Positions 8,559-16,901 of a stretch of DNA of 64,000 bases are shown here, piece after piece. Within the stretch, counting starts at the first letter, position 1, and every line of letters begins with the position of its first letter. The translations under genes were made by a program, and so were the position numbers. Where the stretch lies: assembly GCF_003390915.1 (NCBI RefSeq), contig NZ_QMEM01000001.1, forward strand, positions 1,116,001 through 1,180,000, written 5' to 3'. Under the pieces are notes generated by a model. The model saw only the letters and a program-made list of their open reading frames with translations. It did not search any database and had not been told where the DNA came from. The DNA comes from Lewinella sp. IMCC34183. GTDB lineage: Bacteria > Bacteroidota > Bacteroidia > Chitinophagales > Saprospiraceae.

Positions 8559-9462
8559 AGGTATCGCACGCTGGCGGGCCCGCGCGTCCGTTCCCTTCAC
8601 GGTCGACGAGGCCGCCCTCGCCGCCGACGCGGGCCAGCGCGACGACGACGATACGGACCAGGCGGTGCGGGTCCTTTCGGGCCTCGGGGGGGTCCTGTCG
8701 AGTCTCATCTTTCTACTATTCCTCTGGATCACCGACCTGTTCACGCGGCCCGTCGTGGCCGTCCCGCTGGGCGTCGCCCTCATCGTGACCACCCTGGCCC
8801 TGGGCCGCACGCGGCGGCAGGCGTTCCTGGCTACCACCACGGTCTGTGGCTACCTCGTCGGCGTGGGACTGATCATGGTGGGCCTGCCGCCCCAGGTCAG
8901 CGACAGTCAGCTCGTATGGCCCGTACTGCTCATCGCGGCCGCTACGGTGGCCGGCACGCGCAACTACTACCTCGTCTTCCTGGCCGTGGTGTCGGTTCCC
9001 GCCTGCCTGCTTTACCTGCACCTGGTGCAGCGGGAGCCCGCCTGGGTGTGGGCGGCCGTGCTCCTGGCAGCGCTGGGCGTGGCCGGGGTGACCTACTTTG
9101 AGCACTTCCTGATCGCCGACCGGCGGATGCCGCCGCTGCGGTCCGGGCTCGTCTGCGGCCTGCTGCTCACGCTCGTCTGGTTTCGCTGGGGGGAATGGAT
9201 GGTGCCGGGTGGCGGGCACCTCAACGTCGCGGTAGTGCCCTTCGCGGGCAGCCTCTACCTACTGTTGCTTAGCTTCCGCAATCAGCACGCCCTGGGGGCG
9301 GGCCTCGGCGTGGCCGGCCTGGCCTACTTCACGGTACAGTACTACTACGACCTGCGCTGGACGCTGCTCGACAAGTCGCTAATCCTCATGGCCGCCGGCG
9401 CCCTGCTGCTCGTGGCCTGGGCCCTGCTGCGCCGTAACCGCTCCGCCCGTGAAGACGCGTAA
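8548..9462 (+). CDS. DUF4401 domain membrane protein
   Basis: The product is 304 aa with about eight to ten predicted membrane helices. After a short soluble N-terminus (about 1-40, including an acidic QRDDDDTDQAV patch) comes VLSGLGGVLSSLIFLLFLWI, and near the end DLRWTLLDKSLILMAAGALLL, which is the typical DUF4401 ending. The start is GTG at 8548, inside the preceding gene, and its end overlaps the following GDYXXLXY gene by 14 bases. The overlapping arrangement implies translational coupling and probably a membrane complex of the three products. Confidence 0.85.
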   Translation: MLSEGIARWRARASVPFTVDEAALAADAGQRDDDDTDQAVRVLSGLGGVLSSLIFLLFLWITDLFTRPVVAVPLGVALIVTTLALGRTRRQAFLATTTVCGYLVGVGLIMVGLPPQVSDSQLVWPVLLIAAATVAGTRNYYLVFLAVVSVPACLLYLHLVQREPAWVWAAVLLAALGVAGVTYFEHFLIADRRMPPLRSGLVCGLLLTLVWFRWGEWMVPGGGHLNVAVVPFAGSLYLLLLSFRNQHALGAGLGVAGLAYFTVQYYYDLRWTLLDKSLILMAAGALLLVAWALLRRNRSAREDA

Positions 9463-9952
9463 CCGACTCATCCTGCTCCTCGCCACCCTGGCGGTACTGG
9501 CCTACGCCGTGTGGTTTGCCTACGACAAGGAACGTATCCTGCGGGAGGGGGAGCTTACCCTCTTCGAGCTGGCGCCGGTAGATCCGCGTTCGCTGCTGCA
9601 GGGGGACTATATGGCGCTGCGCTACACCATCGGCCGCGACCTGAGCCGGGAGGAGCTGCCCCCCCGCGGTTACCTCGTATTCACCCGGGATCTACAGGGC
9701 GTGGCGGAATTTCAACGCATTCAGACCGGTCGCGACCCACTGGGTCCGGGAGAAGGGCTCATCCGTTTCGTGCGGCGGCGCGCGGGTGCGGTGCGCAACG
9801 GGACCCTGCGCCTCGGGCCCGAAAGCTACTTCTTCGAGGAGGGGCAGGGCGAACGCTACGGACGCGCCCGCTACGGAGGACTGCGCATCGACGCCGCCGG
9901 GCAGGCCGTACTGGTAGGGCTCTGGGATGGCGACGCACAGCCCATTAGGTAA
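9449..9952 (+). CDS. GDYXXLXY domain protein
   Basis: The product is 167 aa with one N-terminal membrane anchor (about 5-25). The name-giving motif is present as LLQGDYMALRYTI near residues 49-61, followed by SYFFEEGQGERYGRARYGGLRID, the second conserved element of the family. It starts with GTG at 9449. It is the last gene of the DUF2157-DUF4401-GDYXXLXY operon. The bulk of the protein probably faces the periplasm. Its last 8 bases overlap the convergent queuosine-precursor transporter gene. Confidence 0.88.
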   Translation: MKTRNRLILLLATLAVLAYAVWFAYDKERILREGELTLFELAPVDPRSLLQGDYMALRYTIGRDLSREELPPRGYLVFTRDLQGVAEFQRIQTGRDPLGPGEGLIRFVRRRAGAVRNGTLRLGPESYFFEEGQGERYGRARYGGLRIDAAGQAVLVGLWDGDAQPIR

Positions 9953-10724
9953 CTCCGGGCCGTTTAATGCCCAGGTAGCGGTCGATGAGGGCGTGGCCCA
10001 GGTAGATGACGGGCGTAAGGCCGACGGCCATCAGAAACTTGAAGACGTACTGCACGGTACCCACCGCCAGCAATCGCGACCACGGCCAGGGTTCGGTGAC
10101 CCCGCCGAACAGCTCCGGCCCAAGCCGGAAGGCCACGTACAGGACCACGAAACTATCCACCAGCTGGCTCACCACGGTAGACCCGGTGGCCCGCAACCAG
10201 AGCCAGCGGTCGCCGGTCCGCGCGCGAATGCGGTGAAAGACGAAAACGTCGGTCAGCTGCGCGATGAGGAAGGCCGCGAGGGATCCCACTATGATGAATA
10301 GCCCCTGTCCGAACGTAACCCGGAAGGCCGCCTGGTTGTCGGGCACCCCCTGCACCTGCGCCCCCGCCCGCCACCACGTGGCCGGCTCCAGCTGTATGGC
10401 AAAGAAGATCACCAGGAAGGCGTAGCCGATCAACACTACCGTAAAGTAGCTGAGTAGGCGAACGCCGCGCTCCCCGTAGTATTCGTTGAGCAGGTCGGTG
10501 ACCACGAACACTACCGGCCAGAGCAGCACGCCGGCACTGAACTGCAGGGCCCCCGTCTCCCCGAAGAGATTGAAGTTCCACGGTTCGAGGCCCAGCGTAT
10601 CCTCCAACGCGAAGATCTTGACGCCGATGAGCTCGGCGACCAGGGCGTTGGCCACGAAGAAACCCGCAAGGAAAACGAAAAGGCGGCTCGGGCGGTGCCG
10701 CACGACGGAGTCGGTGAAGCGCAA
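9945..10724 (-). CDS. Queuosine precursor transporter (YhhQ/QPT family)
   Basis: The product is 259 aa with about six membrane helices. Segments FVANALVAELIGVKIF, WPVVFVVTDLLNEYYGERGVR and LIAQLTDVFVFHRIR followed by a second DSFVV helix are the signature of the QPT (DUF165/YhhQ) family, which imports preQ0/preQ1 or queuine for tRNA queuosine synthesis. The aspartate and glutamine in QLTD and QLVDS lie in the membrane and are conserved. The start is ATG at 10724. No queuosine synthesis gene lies next to it. Confidence 0.92.
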   Translation of the reverse strand: MRFTDSVVRHRPSRLFVFLAGFFVANALVAELIGVKIFALEDTLGLEPWNFNLFGETGALQFSAGVLLWPVVFVVTDLLNEYYGERGVRLLSYFTVVLIGYAFLVIFFAIQLEPATWWRAGAQVQGVPDNQAAFRVTFGQGLFIIVGSLAAFLIAQLTDVFVFHRIRARTGDRWLWLRATGSTVVSQLVDSFVVLYVAFRLGPELFGGVTEPWPWSRLLAVGTVQYVFKFLMAVGLTPVIYLGHALIDRYLGIKRPGVT

Positions 10725-10801
10725 GGGAAATAATCTTAGGGCGAGACGGTGACAAAGGCGGAAGGTAGGGATTGACCCTATTTCAAGTGTACCTTCTTCC
10801 C

Positions 10802-11491
10802 ATGCATCTTCGCTTCCGCTACCTGGCTGTCCTGCTGGTACTTACCGCCGCCCTCGCCGCGCAGCCGGCCGAACGCCCCACCGCCGACACCTGGCCCGAT
10901 GGGCCGCCACCCGACGACCTGGCCCTGCTGCGCACCGCCCTGCCCTACCCCGCCCGGCGGCGCGCCCAGTCTACGCTCCTGCTGTACAACGTCGTGGAGT
11001 GGAGCCCCAACGAAAACTTCCAGGTCGGCGTCGGCAATGCCCTGTTGCTGGGCCTGCTGACCACGCAGCGCTACCGGACTACCCTGTCCCCGGGGGTCCA
11101 CCTGGGAATCGGCAACCGGAGCGTACTGCTCCCGCAGATCGACTACGGCGCGGTAGGCGTAGCGGTGGCCGGCGACGCGGCCGTCCTGCTCACCCTCGGA
11201 ACCCCGGAGCAATTCTACAACCTGGGGGTGGGCGTGGTGTACACCGTGGGCTACGCCACCCTGCCGGCCTACCGGGTGGGCCTGGGTACGCGGCTCGGCC
11301 CCCGGGTGGCGGCCTTCGGGGAGCTGGTGGCGGTTTCGGACGCCGACGCGGGGCAGCTGACGCTACTGCCGTCGCTCAACGTCGGCCTGGCGGGGCGCCG
11401 CCACCGGTGGAGTTTCGGCGTGGCGGCGGCGGCGTTGAGCGAGGGCGACCTTTACCCCTTCCCCTACCTCAGCTATTGGGTTTACTTTTAG
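10802..11491 (+). CDS. Putative outer-membrane/secreted protein, unrecognised
   Basis: The product is 229 aa. A signal peptide with an Ala-x-Ala cleavage site (LTAALAAQPA, near residue 20) leads into a sequence rich in alternating hydrophobic and Gly residues (FQVGVGNALLLGLLT, YNLGVGVVYTVGYATLPAY, RYRVGLGTRLGP-like strands). It ends in SYWVYF with a terminal Phe preceded by aromatic residues. These are features of a small outer-membrane beta-barrel. The start at 10802 is chosen over an in-frame start at 10772 because it begins directly at the signal peptide. A specific family is not recognised. Confidence 0.75.
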   Translation: MHLRFRYLAVLLVLTAALAAQPAERPTADTWPDGPPPDDLALLRTALPYPARRRAQSTLLLYNVVEWSPNENFQVGVGNALLLGLLTTQRYRTTLSPGVHLGIGNRSVLLPQIDYGAVGVAVAGDAAVLLTLGTPEQFYNLGVGVVYTVGYATLPAYRVGLGTRLGPRVAAFGELVAVSDADAGQLTLLPSLNVGLAGRRHRWSFGVAAAALSEGDLYPFPYLSYWVYF

Positions 11492-11496
11492 CTTTG
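11489..11496 (+). promoter_or_regulatory. Bacteroidota -7 box (TAGCTTTG) for the sua5-like gene
   Basis: TAGCTTTG fits the TAnnTTTG -7 consensus exactly. Its first three bases are also the stop codon of the preceding gene. The ATG of the threonylcarbamoyl-AMP synthase follows 4 bases later, so a transcript from here would be leaderless or nearly so. No clear -33 TTTG is present. Confidence 0.4.
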
Positions 11497-11500
11497 CGCG

Positions 11501-12445
11501 ATGCGCGCGACGATCGGTACCGACCCGGAGGAAGCGGCCCGCCGCCTGCGGGCCGGAGAGCTAGTGGCCCTGCCCACAGAAACCGTCTACGGCCTGGGGG
11601 CCAACGCCCTCGACCCGGCGGCGGTGGCCGGCATCTTCGCGGCCAAGAACCGCCCCCGCTTCGATCCGCTGATCCTCCACCAGTCGAGTGCCGAACGGGC
11701 TTTGGCCTGGGCACGTCGCGTACCTGCCGATGCCGAACGCCTGGCCGCCTGCTGGCCCGGTCCGCTTACGCTGGTTCTCGAGCGGGCCGCTGGCGTACCC
11801 GACCTGGTCACGGCGGGGCTGAACACGGTGGCCCTGCGCGTACCGGCCCACCCCCTCACCCGCACCGTACTGGAGGCCGTGGAATTTCCGGTGGCCGCCC
11901 CGAGCGCCAATCCCTTCGGCTACGTAAGTCCCGTCACGGCGGCCCACGTCGCCGCCCAGCTCGGGGAGCGGGTCGACTACATCCTCGACGGGGGCCCCTG
12001 CCGCGTGGGCGTGGAAAGCACCATCGTCGGCTTTCCCGGTGGGCGGCCCACGGTGCTTCGCAAGGGGGGCACCCCGGTAGAGCGGATCGAGGAACTACTG
12101 GGTACGGAAGTGGCGGTGCGCACCCACGGCAGCAGCCGCCCGGAGGCCCCCGGCATGCTGACGCACCACTACTCTCCCGGACTGCCGCTGTGGCTGACGG
12201 AAAACGCGCCGGAGCCCGGTACGGCGGAGCGGGCGGCGGTACGGTTCGGGGAGCCGGCCGGCAACGCCCACGAGTATACGCTCTCGGCCACGGGCGATCT
12301 GGAAGAGGCGGCCCGCAACCTGTTCGGTATCCTTCGGCAACTGGCCGAGGCGGGCTACGGGGCGGCCCAGGTAGCACTGGTACCCGAACGCGGACTGGGC
12401 CGTGCGATCAACGACCGGCTGCGGCGGGCCGCCGAAAGGGGGTGA
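11501..12445 (+). CDS. L-threonylcarbamoyladenylate synthase (Sua5/TsaC family)
   Basis: The product is 314 aa, the long Sua5 form. The YrdC domain (about 5-195) contains LPTETVYGLGANALD, FAAKNRPRFDPL, the PLTLVLE strand and VAAPSANPFGYVSPVTAAHV. The C-terminal Sua5 domain (about 230-310) follows a linker with PEAPGMLTHHYSP. The enzyme makes threonylcarbamoyl-AMP from threonine, bicarbonate and ATP, the first step of t6A37 tRNA modification. The ATG at 11501 lies 9 bases after the upstream stop. Confidence 0.94.
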   Translation: MRATIGTDPEEAARRLRAGELVALPTETVYGLGANALDPAAVAGIFAAKNRPRFDPLILHQSSAERALAWARRVPADAERLAACWPGPLTLVLERAAGVPDLVTAGLNTVALRVPAHPLTRTVLEAVEFPVAAPSANPFGYVSPVTAAHVAAQLGERVDYILDGGPCRVGVESTIVGFPGGRPTVLRKGGTPVERIEELLGTEVAVRTHGSSRPEAPGMLTHHYSPGLPLWLTENAPEPGTAERAAVRFGEPAGNAHEYTLSATGDLEEAARNLFGILRQLAEAGYGAAQVALVPERGLGRAINDRLRRAAERG

Positions 12446-12498
12446 CCGCTTAACAATCGAGCGCCTGCCGTGTTTCGGGAATTGCAACCGCCCCCACC

Positions 12499-12879
12499 AT
12501 GCGCCTGACCTTCCTTGTCTTACTGTTTTCCCTGCTGTTCTCCTGTGGCTCCGATCCGGAACTGCCCCCCGAGGCGGCGGCCGAACTCGAGGGCCGGTGG
12601 GAGCTCACCGACGCCCGCCGGAACAACGTAAAAACGACCAACCTGGACGGACTCTACTTCGACTTCCGACCCAACGGCGAGTTGCTGACCAACCTCATGG
12701 GCGAGGAACAGCAGGGCACCTATACCCGCAACGACACCGAGTTGGTCACCGAGGGCGTCGCGCCCGCCATGACCTACGAGATCGAGTCACTGGAAGCGGG
12801 AGAGCTCGTCCTGCGGTCGGAGCTGCAGGGCTTCTACTTCGTGCTGCGGATGCGCAAGGCCGACGCAGAAGAAAGCTGA
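12499..12879 (+). CDS. Lipoprotein with lipocalin-like fold
   Basis: The product is 126 aa. The N-terminus MRLTFLVLLFSLLFSC ends in a lipobox Cys16. The mature part begins with LEGRWELTDARRNN, then alternating short strands (DGLYFDFRPNGELLTNL, QGTYTRNDTELV, YEIESLEAGELVLRSE), the typical pattern of the small lipocalin-like lipoproteins common in Bacteroidota. The ligand is unknown. It is convergent with the acyl-carrier-like gene, with only 2 bases between their stop codons. Confidence 0.82.
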   Translation: MRLTFLVLLFSLLFSCGSDPELPPEAAAELEGRWELTDARRNNVKTTNLDGLYFDFRPNGELLTNLMGEEQQGTYTRNDTELVTEGVAPAMTYEIESLEAGELVLRSELQGFYFVLRMRKADAEES

Positions 12880-12881
12880 GG

Positions 12882-13133
12882 CTACCGCAGAAAAAAGTGC
12901 TGGAGGTCCCCTACGGTTTCGATCTGGCTGGCTTCCTCCTCGGTGAGGTAGTACTCCAGGCGGCTTTCGAGGCCGGCGACCAGGAGCTCGATATCCATGG
13001 TATCCAGGAAAAGATCTTCCCGCAGGCGGGTGAACGGATGAATGCGGTGGCCGGGCAGCCGGAATTCGCTACTGAGCGTTTGCAGGAGGTCGGCGTTGCG
13101 CTGGGCTAGCGCCGAAGTGGATACTTGTGTCAT
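12882..13133 (-). CDS. Acyl-carrier-protein-like protein lacking the phosphopantetheine serine
   Basis: The product is 83 aa from ATG 13133; ATG 13142 is an alternative 9 bases upstream. The pattern TRLREDLFLDTMDIELLVAG, then LTEEEASQIETVGDLQHFF, follows the helix II to helix IV part of acyl carrier proteins, where the family reads EDLGxDSLD...VELV...ITTVGDLVDYI. The prosthetic-group serine of D-S-L/M is a threonine here (D-T-M-D). Thus the protein either carries no 4'-phosphopantetheine or uses an atypical attachment. No acyl synthase gene is adjacent. Confidence 0.7.
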   Translation of the reverse strand: MTQVSTSALAQRNADLLQTLSSEFRLPGHRIHPFTRLREDLFLDTMDIELLVAGLESRLEYYLTEEEASQIETVGDLQHFFLR

Positions 13134-13314
13134 AGAGTTCATTTGGCGGCCAACGGCGTGGCGGGGAAGAAAAGCGAATATTCGCTGGAGAGAACGAGAA
13201 TTGCCCCCCAAGCGTTGCCTACGTGGTAAAAATATTTACAAACACAACCCTGGGATGGCCTCGGGCATTCCCTTCGGGCGGCCGAGTTGTCTCCGCTGCC
13301 GATAACCGCATAGT

Positions 13315-14034
13315 ATGAGTGATTTTAACGGGCTGAACCGTCATGCCCCCCGCCGCTGGAACACCGAGCCCTTCGGTGAGAACAGCTGGACGATGTTTAA
13401 GGTGATCAGCGAATTCGTCGAAGGTTTCGAAGTAATGAACCGCATCGGCCCCTGCGTCAGCATTTTCGGCTCGGCGCGCACCAAGCCTGACCATAAGTAT
13501 TACCAGACCGCCACCGAGATCGGCCGCCTCCTCGTCCGGGAAGGCTACGGCATCATCACCGGCGGCGGCCCCGGCATCATGGAGGCGGGCAACAAGGGCG
13601 CCCACGACAGCAAGGGCGCCAGTATCGGCCTCAACATCGACCTGCCCTTCGAGCAGAGCAGCAATGCCTACGTCGACCACGACAAGGACATCGATTTCCG
13701 GTACTTTTTCGTTCGCAAGGTGATGTTCGTCAAGTACGCCCAGGCTTTCGTCTGCTGCCCAGGTGGCTTCGGGACCATGGACGAACTCTTCGAGGTACTG
13801 ACCCTCATCCAGACCAAGAAGATCACCCCCGTACCGGTCATCCTGGTTGGGACCGACTACTGGTCGGGCCTCCGCGACTGGATCTTCGAGACCATGGAAA
13901 CCCGCGAGAAAACGATCAGTGCCGGCGATATCGACTTGCTCCCGATCGTGGATACCCCGGAAGAAGTGCTCGCCATCATTCAGGAATTCTACGACGAGAA
14001 GGGCGGACGCCTGGAACCCAACTATAAGCTGTAA
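13315..14034 (+). CDS. LOG family protein (nucleoside 5'-monophosphate phosphoribohydrolase-like)
   Basis: The product is 239 aa with the Rossmann-like LOG fold. GGGPGIMEAGNKGA (from residue 83) and PGGFGTMDELFE (from residue 149) are the two conserved family motifs; Glu in the second is catalytic in LONELY GUY enzymes. LOG proteins split the N-glycosidic bond of nucleoside monophosphates. Whether this one acts on cytokinin nucleotides or on purine monophosphates in general cannot be told. About 40 residues precede the core domain. It is convergent with the DUF2254 gene 9 bases away. Confidence 0.92.
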   Translation: MSDFNGLNRHAPRRWNTEPFGENSWTMFKVISEFVEGFEVMNRIGPCVSIFGSARTKPDHKYYQTATEIGRLLVREGYGIITGGGPGIMEAGNKGAHDSKGASIGLNIDLPFEQSSNAYVDHDKDIDFRYFFVRKVMFVKYAQAFVCCPGGFGTMDELFEVLTLIQTKKITPVPVILVGTDYWSGLRDWIFETMETREKTISAGDIDLLPIVDTPEEVLAIIQEFYDEKGGRLEPNYKL

Positions 14035-14043
14035 TTCCCTTCC

Positions 14044-15399
14044 TCAGACCTGGGAGATCTCCGGTTGAGTGACCTGGTCGAGCACCGTCACCCGGCGGTA
14101 TTGCCGTAAGACTTTCCGGTGATGGCGGATATCCCGCGCCAGGATGGCGCGGTCCGCTGGATTGGGGAGGTTATCCGTGGCGTCCCGCAGGAGGCTGGCA
14201 ATCTCCTCCTGGAGGTAGCGGTGGTACGAGAGGGAGTCGCCCGTTAGCTGCAACAGGTGGTACAGCATCTGGAACAGGCGCCGGACCAGCAGGGGGTCAC
14301 CCTTACCGTAGCAGCGCATCTCCTGCATCAGGGCGGAAAGTACTTCCTGGTAGCCGTGGCGGGCAAACCAGACCTCACCCCCGTCCTTCGAGCGGTACAC
14401 GTTGTGCAGGGGCGTCTCCATCATGGCGGCCAGGATCTCCGTCTGCCGGTCGATGACGGTGAGGGCGGTACCGGGGTCGTTGATGCCAGGCGACAGGGCC
14501 TTCAGGGCGATCTCGGTAAGTTGCTTAAGGTTGGGCAGGTACCAGTCGTCGAACTGGTCCGGGATAGGGGCTACCGCGGCCAGGACCCGCTCCACCTGCT
14601 CCTTATCGAGGGTGCTTTCGGACTGGAGCAGCGGCAGGCCGCGCGGTACGTATTGCCCCTTGGTGACCCCGATGTAGAAGCGGGTGTCGAACTCAAGACC
14701 GAGGCTGGCCAGGGTGTCGTGGTCCACCGTGCCCACGTAGCCGCTGATGGGACTGGGGATCGCGCTCCAGTAGGCCAGTTCAGGGGGAATGACCGCCTCG
14801 GCGTAGCCCGCTTCGCTGTACTCGCGCTCCTCGGCCAGGTCGTTCATCGCGTCCTGGGCCACCCGGTCGATGATGTTACCCACCTGGATCTTGGCCGTGA
14901 TCGACGTGACGAAGTACACGAACAGCACAAGGCAGGAAATACCCAGGATCGTACAGACCAGGATGGAAAAGTTGGGGATGTTGTAGTCATCGCTGCTGCG
15001 GATCGACAGCAGCACCGCGATGCTCAGCACGATACTCGCCAGGTTGAGGCCCATGACGAACTGCAGGGCCCGGTCGCCGGTGAGCTTCGGCAGCAGGCGG
15101 GGCGAATAGGAGCTCGCTACCTGGTTGAGGAGCGTCATGATCTGGGTGAAGGTGAAGACCGTCAGCGTGATCAGGCCCCCGATGAACATACCCAGAATAG
15201 TACGGGCGGTGTCCTGGCTGGTGATGGCGAGGGCGGGAAAGTAATCGGTGGTCAGGCCGCTGATGTCCGTATTATTCTCCAGATAGTAAAACAAGAACGC
15301 GAGGCCCAGCGCGACTACAATCATCGGCACCGGCAGAAAGGCCACGCTTCTCACGGCCTGCTTCATCAAGGTTTGCAGCGTACGGTAGATGTGTCCCAT
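14044..15399 (-). CDS. DUF2254 domain membrane protein
   Basis: The product is 451 aa. Four membrane helices fall in the first 170 residues (for example LPVPMIVVALGLAFLFYYL, ILGMFIGGLITLTVFTFTQI and ILVCTILGISCLVLFVYFV). The conserved QIMTLLNQVASSYSPRLLPK and the later ALSPGINDPGTALTVIDR are the DUF2254 hallmarks, the latter in a large cytoplasmic domain. The function is unknown; a channel-like role has been suggested from the fold only. It begins one base after the stop of the YkgJ-family gene and is the last gene of the thyA-ykgJ-DUF2254 operon. Confidence 0.92.
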   Translation of the reverse strand: MGHIYRTLQTLMKQAVRSVAFLPVPMIVVALGLAFLFYYLENNTDISGLTTDYFPALAITSQDTARTILGMFIGGLITLTVFTFTQIMTLLNQVASSYSPRLLPKLTGDRALQFVMGLNLASIVLSIAVLLSIRSSDDYNIPNFSILVCTILGISCLVLFVYFVTSITAKIQVGNIIDRVAQDAMNDLAEEREYSEAGYAEAVIPPELAYWSAIPSPISGYVGTVDHDTLASLGLEFDTRFYIGVTKGQYVPRGLPLLQSESTLDKEQVERVLAAVAPIPDQFDDWYLPNLKQLTEIALKALSPGINDPGTALTVIDRQTEILAAMMETPLHNVYRSKDGGEVWFARHGYQEVLSALMQEMRCYGKGDPLLVRRLFQMLYHLLQLTGDSLSYHRYLQEEIASLLRDATDNLPNPADRAILARDIRHHRKVLRQYRRVTVLDQVTQPEISQV

Positions 15400-15400
15400 G

Positions 15401-15877
15401 CTAGTCGCGCAGCCCGCGCAGCACCTCCGCGACGGCGGGGCAGACGAGGCTATTTCTGAGTGTCAACGGTAGGAGGGGCAACATGTTTTTCCGGTCGGTG
15501 TGCGGGTATTCCCGGCAGGCGCGCGGGCGCGCCTCATATACGGAGCAGTAGTTGTCGGCCCCGAGGAAGGGGCAGGGAGCGACGTTGAGGACGTAATCCT
15601 GTTCGTCGTCCAGATGGAGGTAACGCTCCACGAGCTCCGCGGGTCGGATACTCAGGTGGCGGGCCAGCCGGTCGATATCGATGTCTCGGAATATCGGACT
15701 GGTGGTCTTGCAGCAATTGGCGCAGTCGAGGCAGTCGATCCGGGCAAAAGCCGCGTCGTGCTGCTCATGTACACGTTCGTCGAGGTCGCGCGGCGTACGG
15801 TTACGTAGGCGGGAGACCAGTTTTCGGTTGCTCTTGTACTCGTTGCGTGCGTGCTCCAGTTCTTTTTCTACGTCCAT
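15401..15877 (-). CDS. YkgJ family zinc/iron-chelating cysteine cluster protein
   Basis: The product is 158 aa. Cysteines fall in the family pattern: CLDCANCC near residues 49-56, CPFL near 102, NYCSVYEARPRACREYP near 109-125, and a last Cys in NSLVCPAV. Such CxxCxxCC proteins bind a metal, probably zinc or an iron-sulfur cluster, and some related proteins act on tRNA or rRNA. An N-terminal charged helix (about 1-45) precedes the cluster. It sits between thyA and the DUF2254 gene with single-base gaps on both sides, so all three are surely cotranscribed. Confidence 0.9.
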   Translation of the reverse strand: MDVEKELEHARNEYKSNRKLVSRLRNRTPRDLDERVHEQHDAAFARIDCLDCANCCKTTSPIFRDIDIDRLARHLSIRPAELVERYLHLDDEQDYVLNVAPCPFLGADNYCSVYEARPRACREYPHTDRKNMLPLLPLTLRNSLVCPAVAEVLRGLRD

Positions 15878-15878
15878 A

Positions 15879-16784
15879 TTAGACGGCGATGGGTGCCTTA
15901 ATGGACGGCCAGGGATCGTAATCGTGCAGCTCGATGTCGTCGAAGCCGATCTCGAAGAGACCGGGCGCTTCGGGCGCGATGTACAGCGTCGGCAGGGGGC
16001 GCGGGGCGCGGGTGCATTGCAATTCCGCCTGCGCCAGGTGGTTCTGGTAGAGGTGGGCGTCGCCCAGGGTGTGGACGAAGTCGCCTACGCCGAGTCCGCA
16101 CTCGCGGGCCACGAGGTGGGTAAGCAGGGCGTAGGAGGCGATGTTGAAGGGGACACCGAGGAACACGTCCGCCGAGCGCTGGTACAGCTGGCAGCTGAGC
16201 CGGCCGTGGGCCACGTAGAACTGGAACAGGGTATGGCAGGGCGGCAGGCCGGCCTTGGCCATCTCGGGGATCTCCTCGGGGTTCCAGGCGGTGACGATGT
16301 GGCGGCGGCTATCGGGGTTGCGTTGGATGGCCGCGACGACGTCCTTCAGCTGGTCGACGCCGTTGAAGTTGCGCCACTGCCGACCATAAACGGGGCCCAG
16401 CTCCCCCCACTGCCGTGCGAAGTCCTCATCCTCGGCGATGCGGGCCGTGAACTCCTTCAGTGCCGCTTTCCATTCGGGGCCGTGCTTGGTGAGCACCTCG
16501 TCGCGCTCCGTAGCCCGCAGGTAGTGTTGGAAGGGCCACTCGTTCCAGATGCGTACGCCGTTGCGGACCAGGTAGCGGATGTTGGTATCGCCCCGGATGA
16601 ACCACAGCAGTTCGTGCACCACGCTTTTCCAGTGTACGCGCTTGGTGGTGAGCAGGGGGAAGCCGGCGCGCAGGTCGTAGCGGGCCTGGTGGCCGAACAC
16701 GGACAACGTACCGGTACCGGTGCGGTCGCCCTTGGGGGTACCCTGCTGAAGAATGTGCCGGAGGAGGTCTTGGTAGACAGTCAT
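15879..16784 (-). CDS. thyA: Thymidylate synthase
   Basis: The product is 301 aa. It converts dUMP to dTMP with methylenetetrahydrofolate. The dUMP phosphate-binding Arg is in GDRTGTGT (residues 19-26), the catalytic Cys183 in [11 protein letters not shown], followed by [19 protein letters not shown] and the His/Tyr region HDYDPWPSI near the end. It carries the extra segment of about 35-50 residues in the small domain (about 88-130) seen in Lactobacillus-type enzymes, which explains its length compared with the 264-residue E. coli form. ATG 16784 (MTVYQDLL) is preferred to the in-frame ATG at 16814. Confidence 0.97.
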   Translation of the reverse strand: MTVYQDLLRHILQQGTPKGDRTGTGTLSVFGHQARYDLRAGFPLLTTKRVHWKSVVHELLWFIRGDTNIRYLVRNGVRIWNEWPFQHYLRATERDEVLTKHGPEWKAALKEFTARIAEDEDFARQWGELGPVYGRQWRNFNGVDQLKDVVAAIQRNPDSRRHIVTAWNPEEIPEMAKAGLPPCHTLFQFYVAHGRLSCQLYQRSADVFLGVPFNIASYALLTHLVARECGLGVGDFVHTLGDAHLYQNHLAQAELQCTRAPRPLPTLYIAPEAPGLFEIGFDDIELHDYDPWPSIKAPIAV

Positions 16785-16901
16785 ATGATGCCGTTTCGGC
16801 CTTGCCCGCCGCAAAACCGGCCGAAAGGTAAAACTATCGCCGCGTACCGGCTATTATACGGGGGTCCGCGAGCACCTCCGGCTCCCAACCCCAAATTACC
16901 C

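Noticed and set aside
10999-12453. 484-residue open frame over the outer-membrane and sua5-like genes
   Set aside because: It is a frame-shifted shadow of two genes, rich in Gly/Arg/Pro, without a domain.
15681-16900. Long plus-strand open frame before the SDR at 16902
   Set aside because: It is the antisense of ykgJ and thyA joined in frame to the SDR. The true SDR start is ATG 16902.
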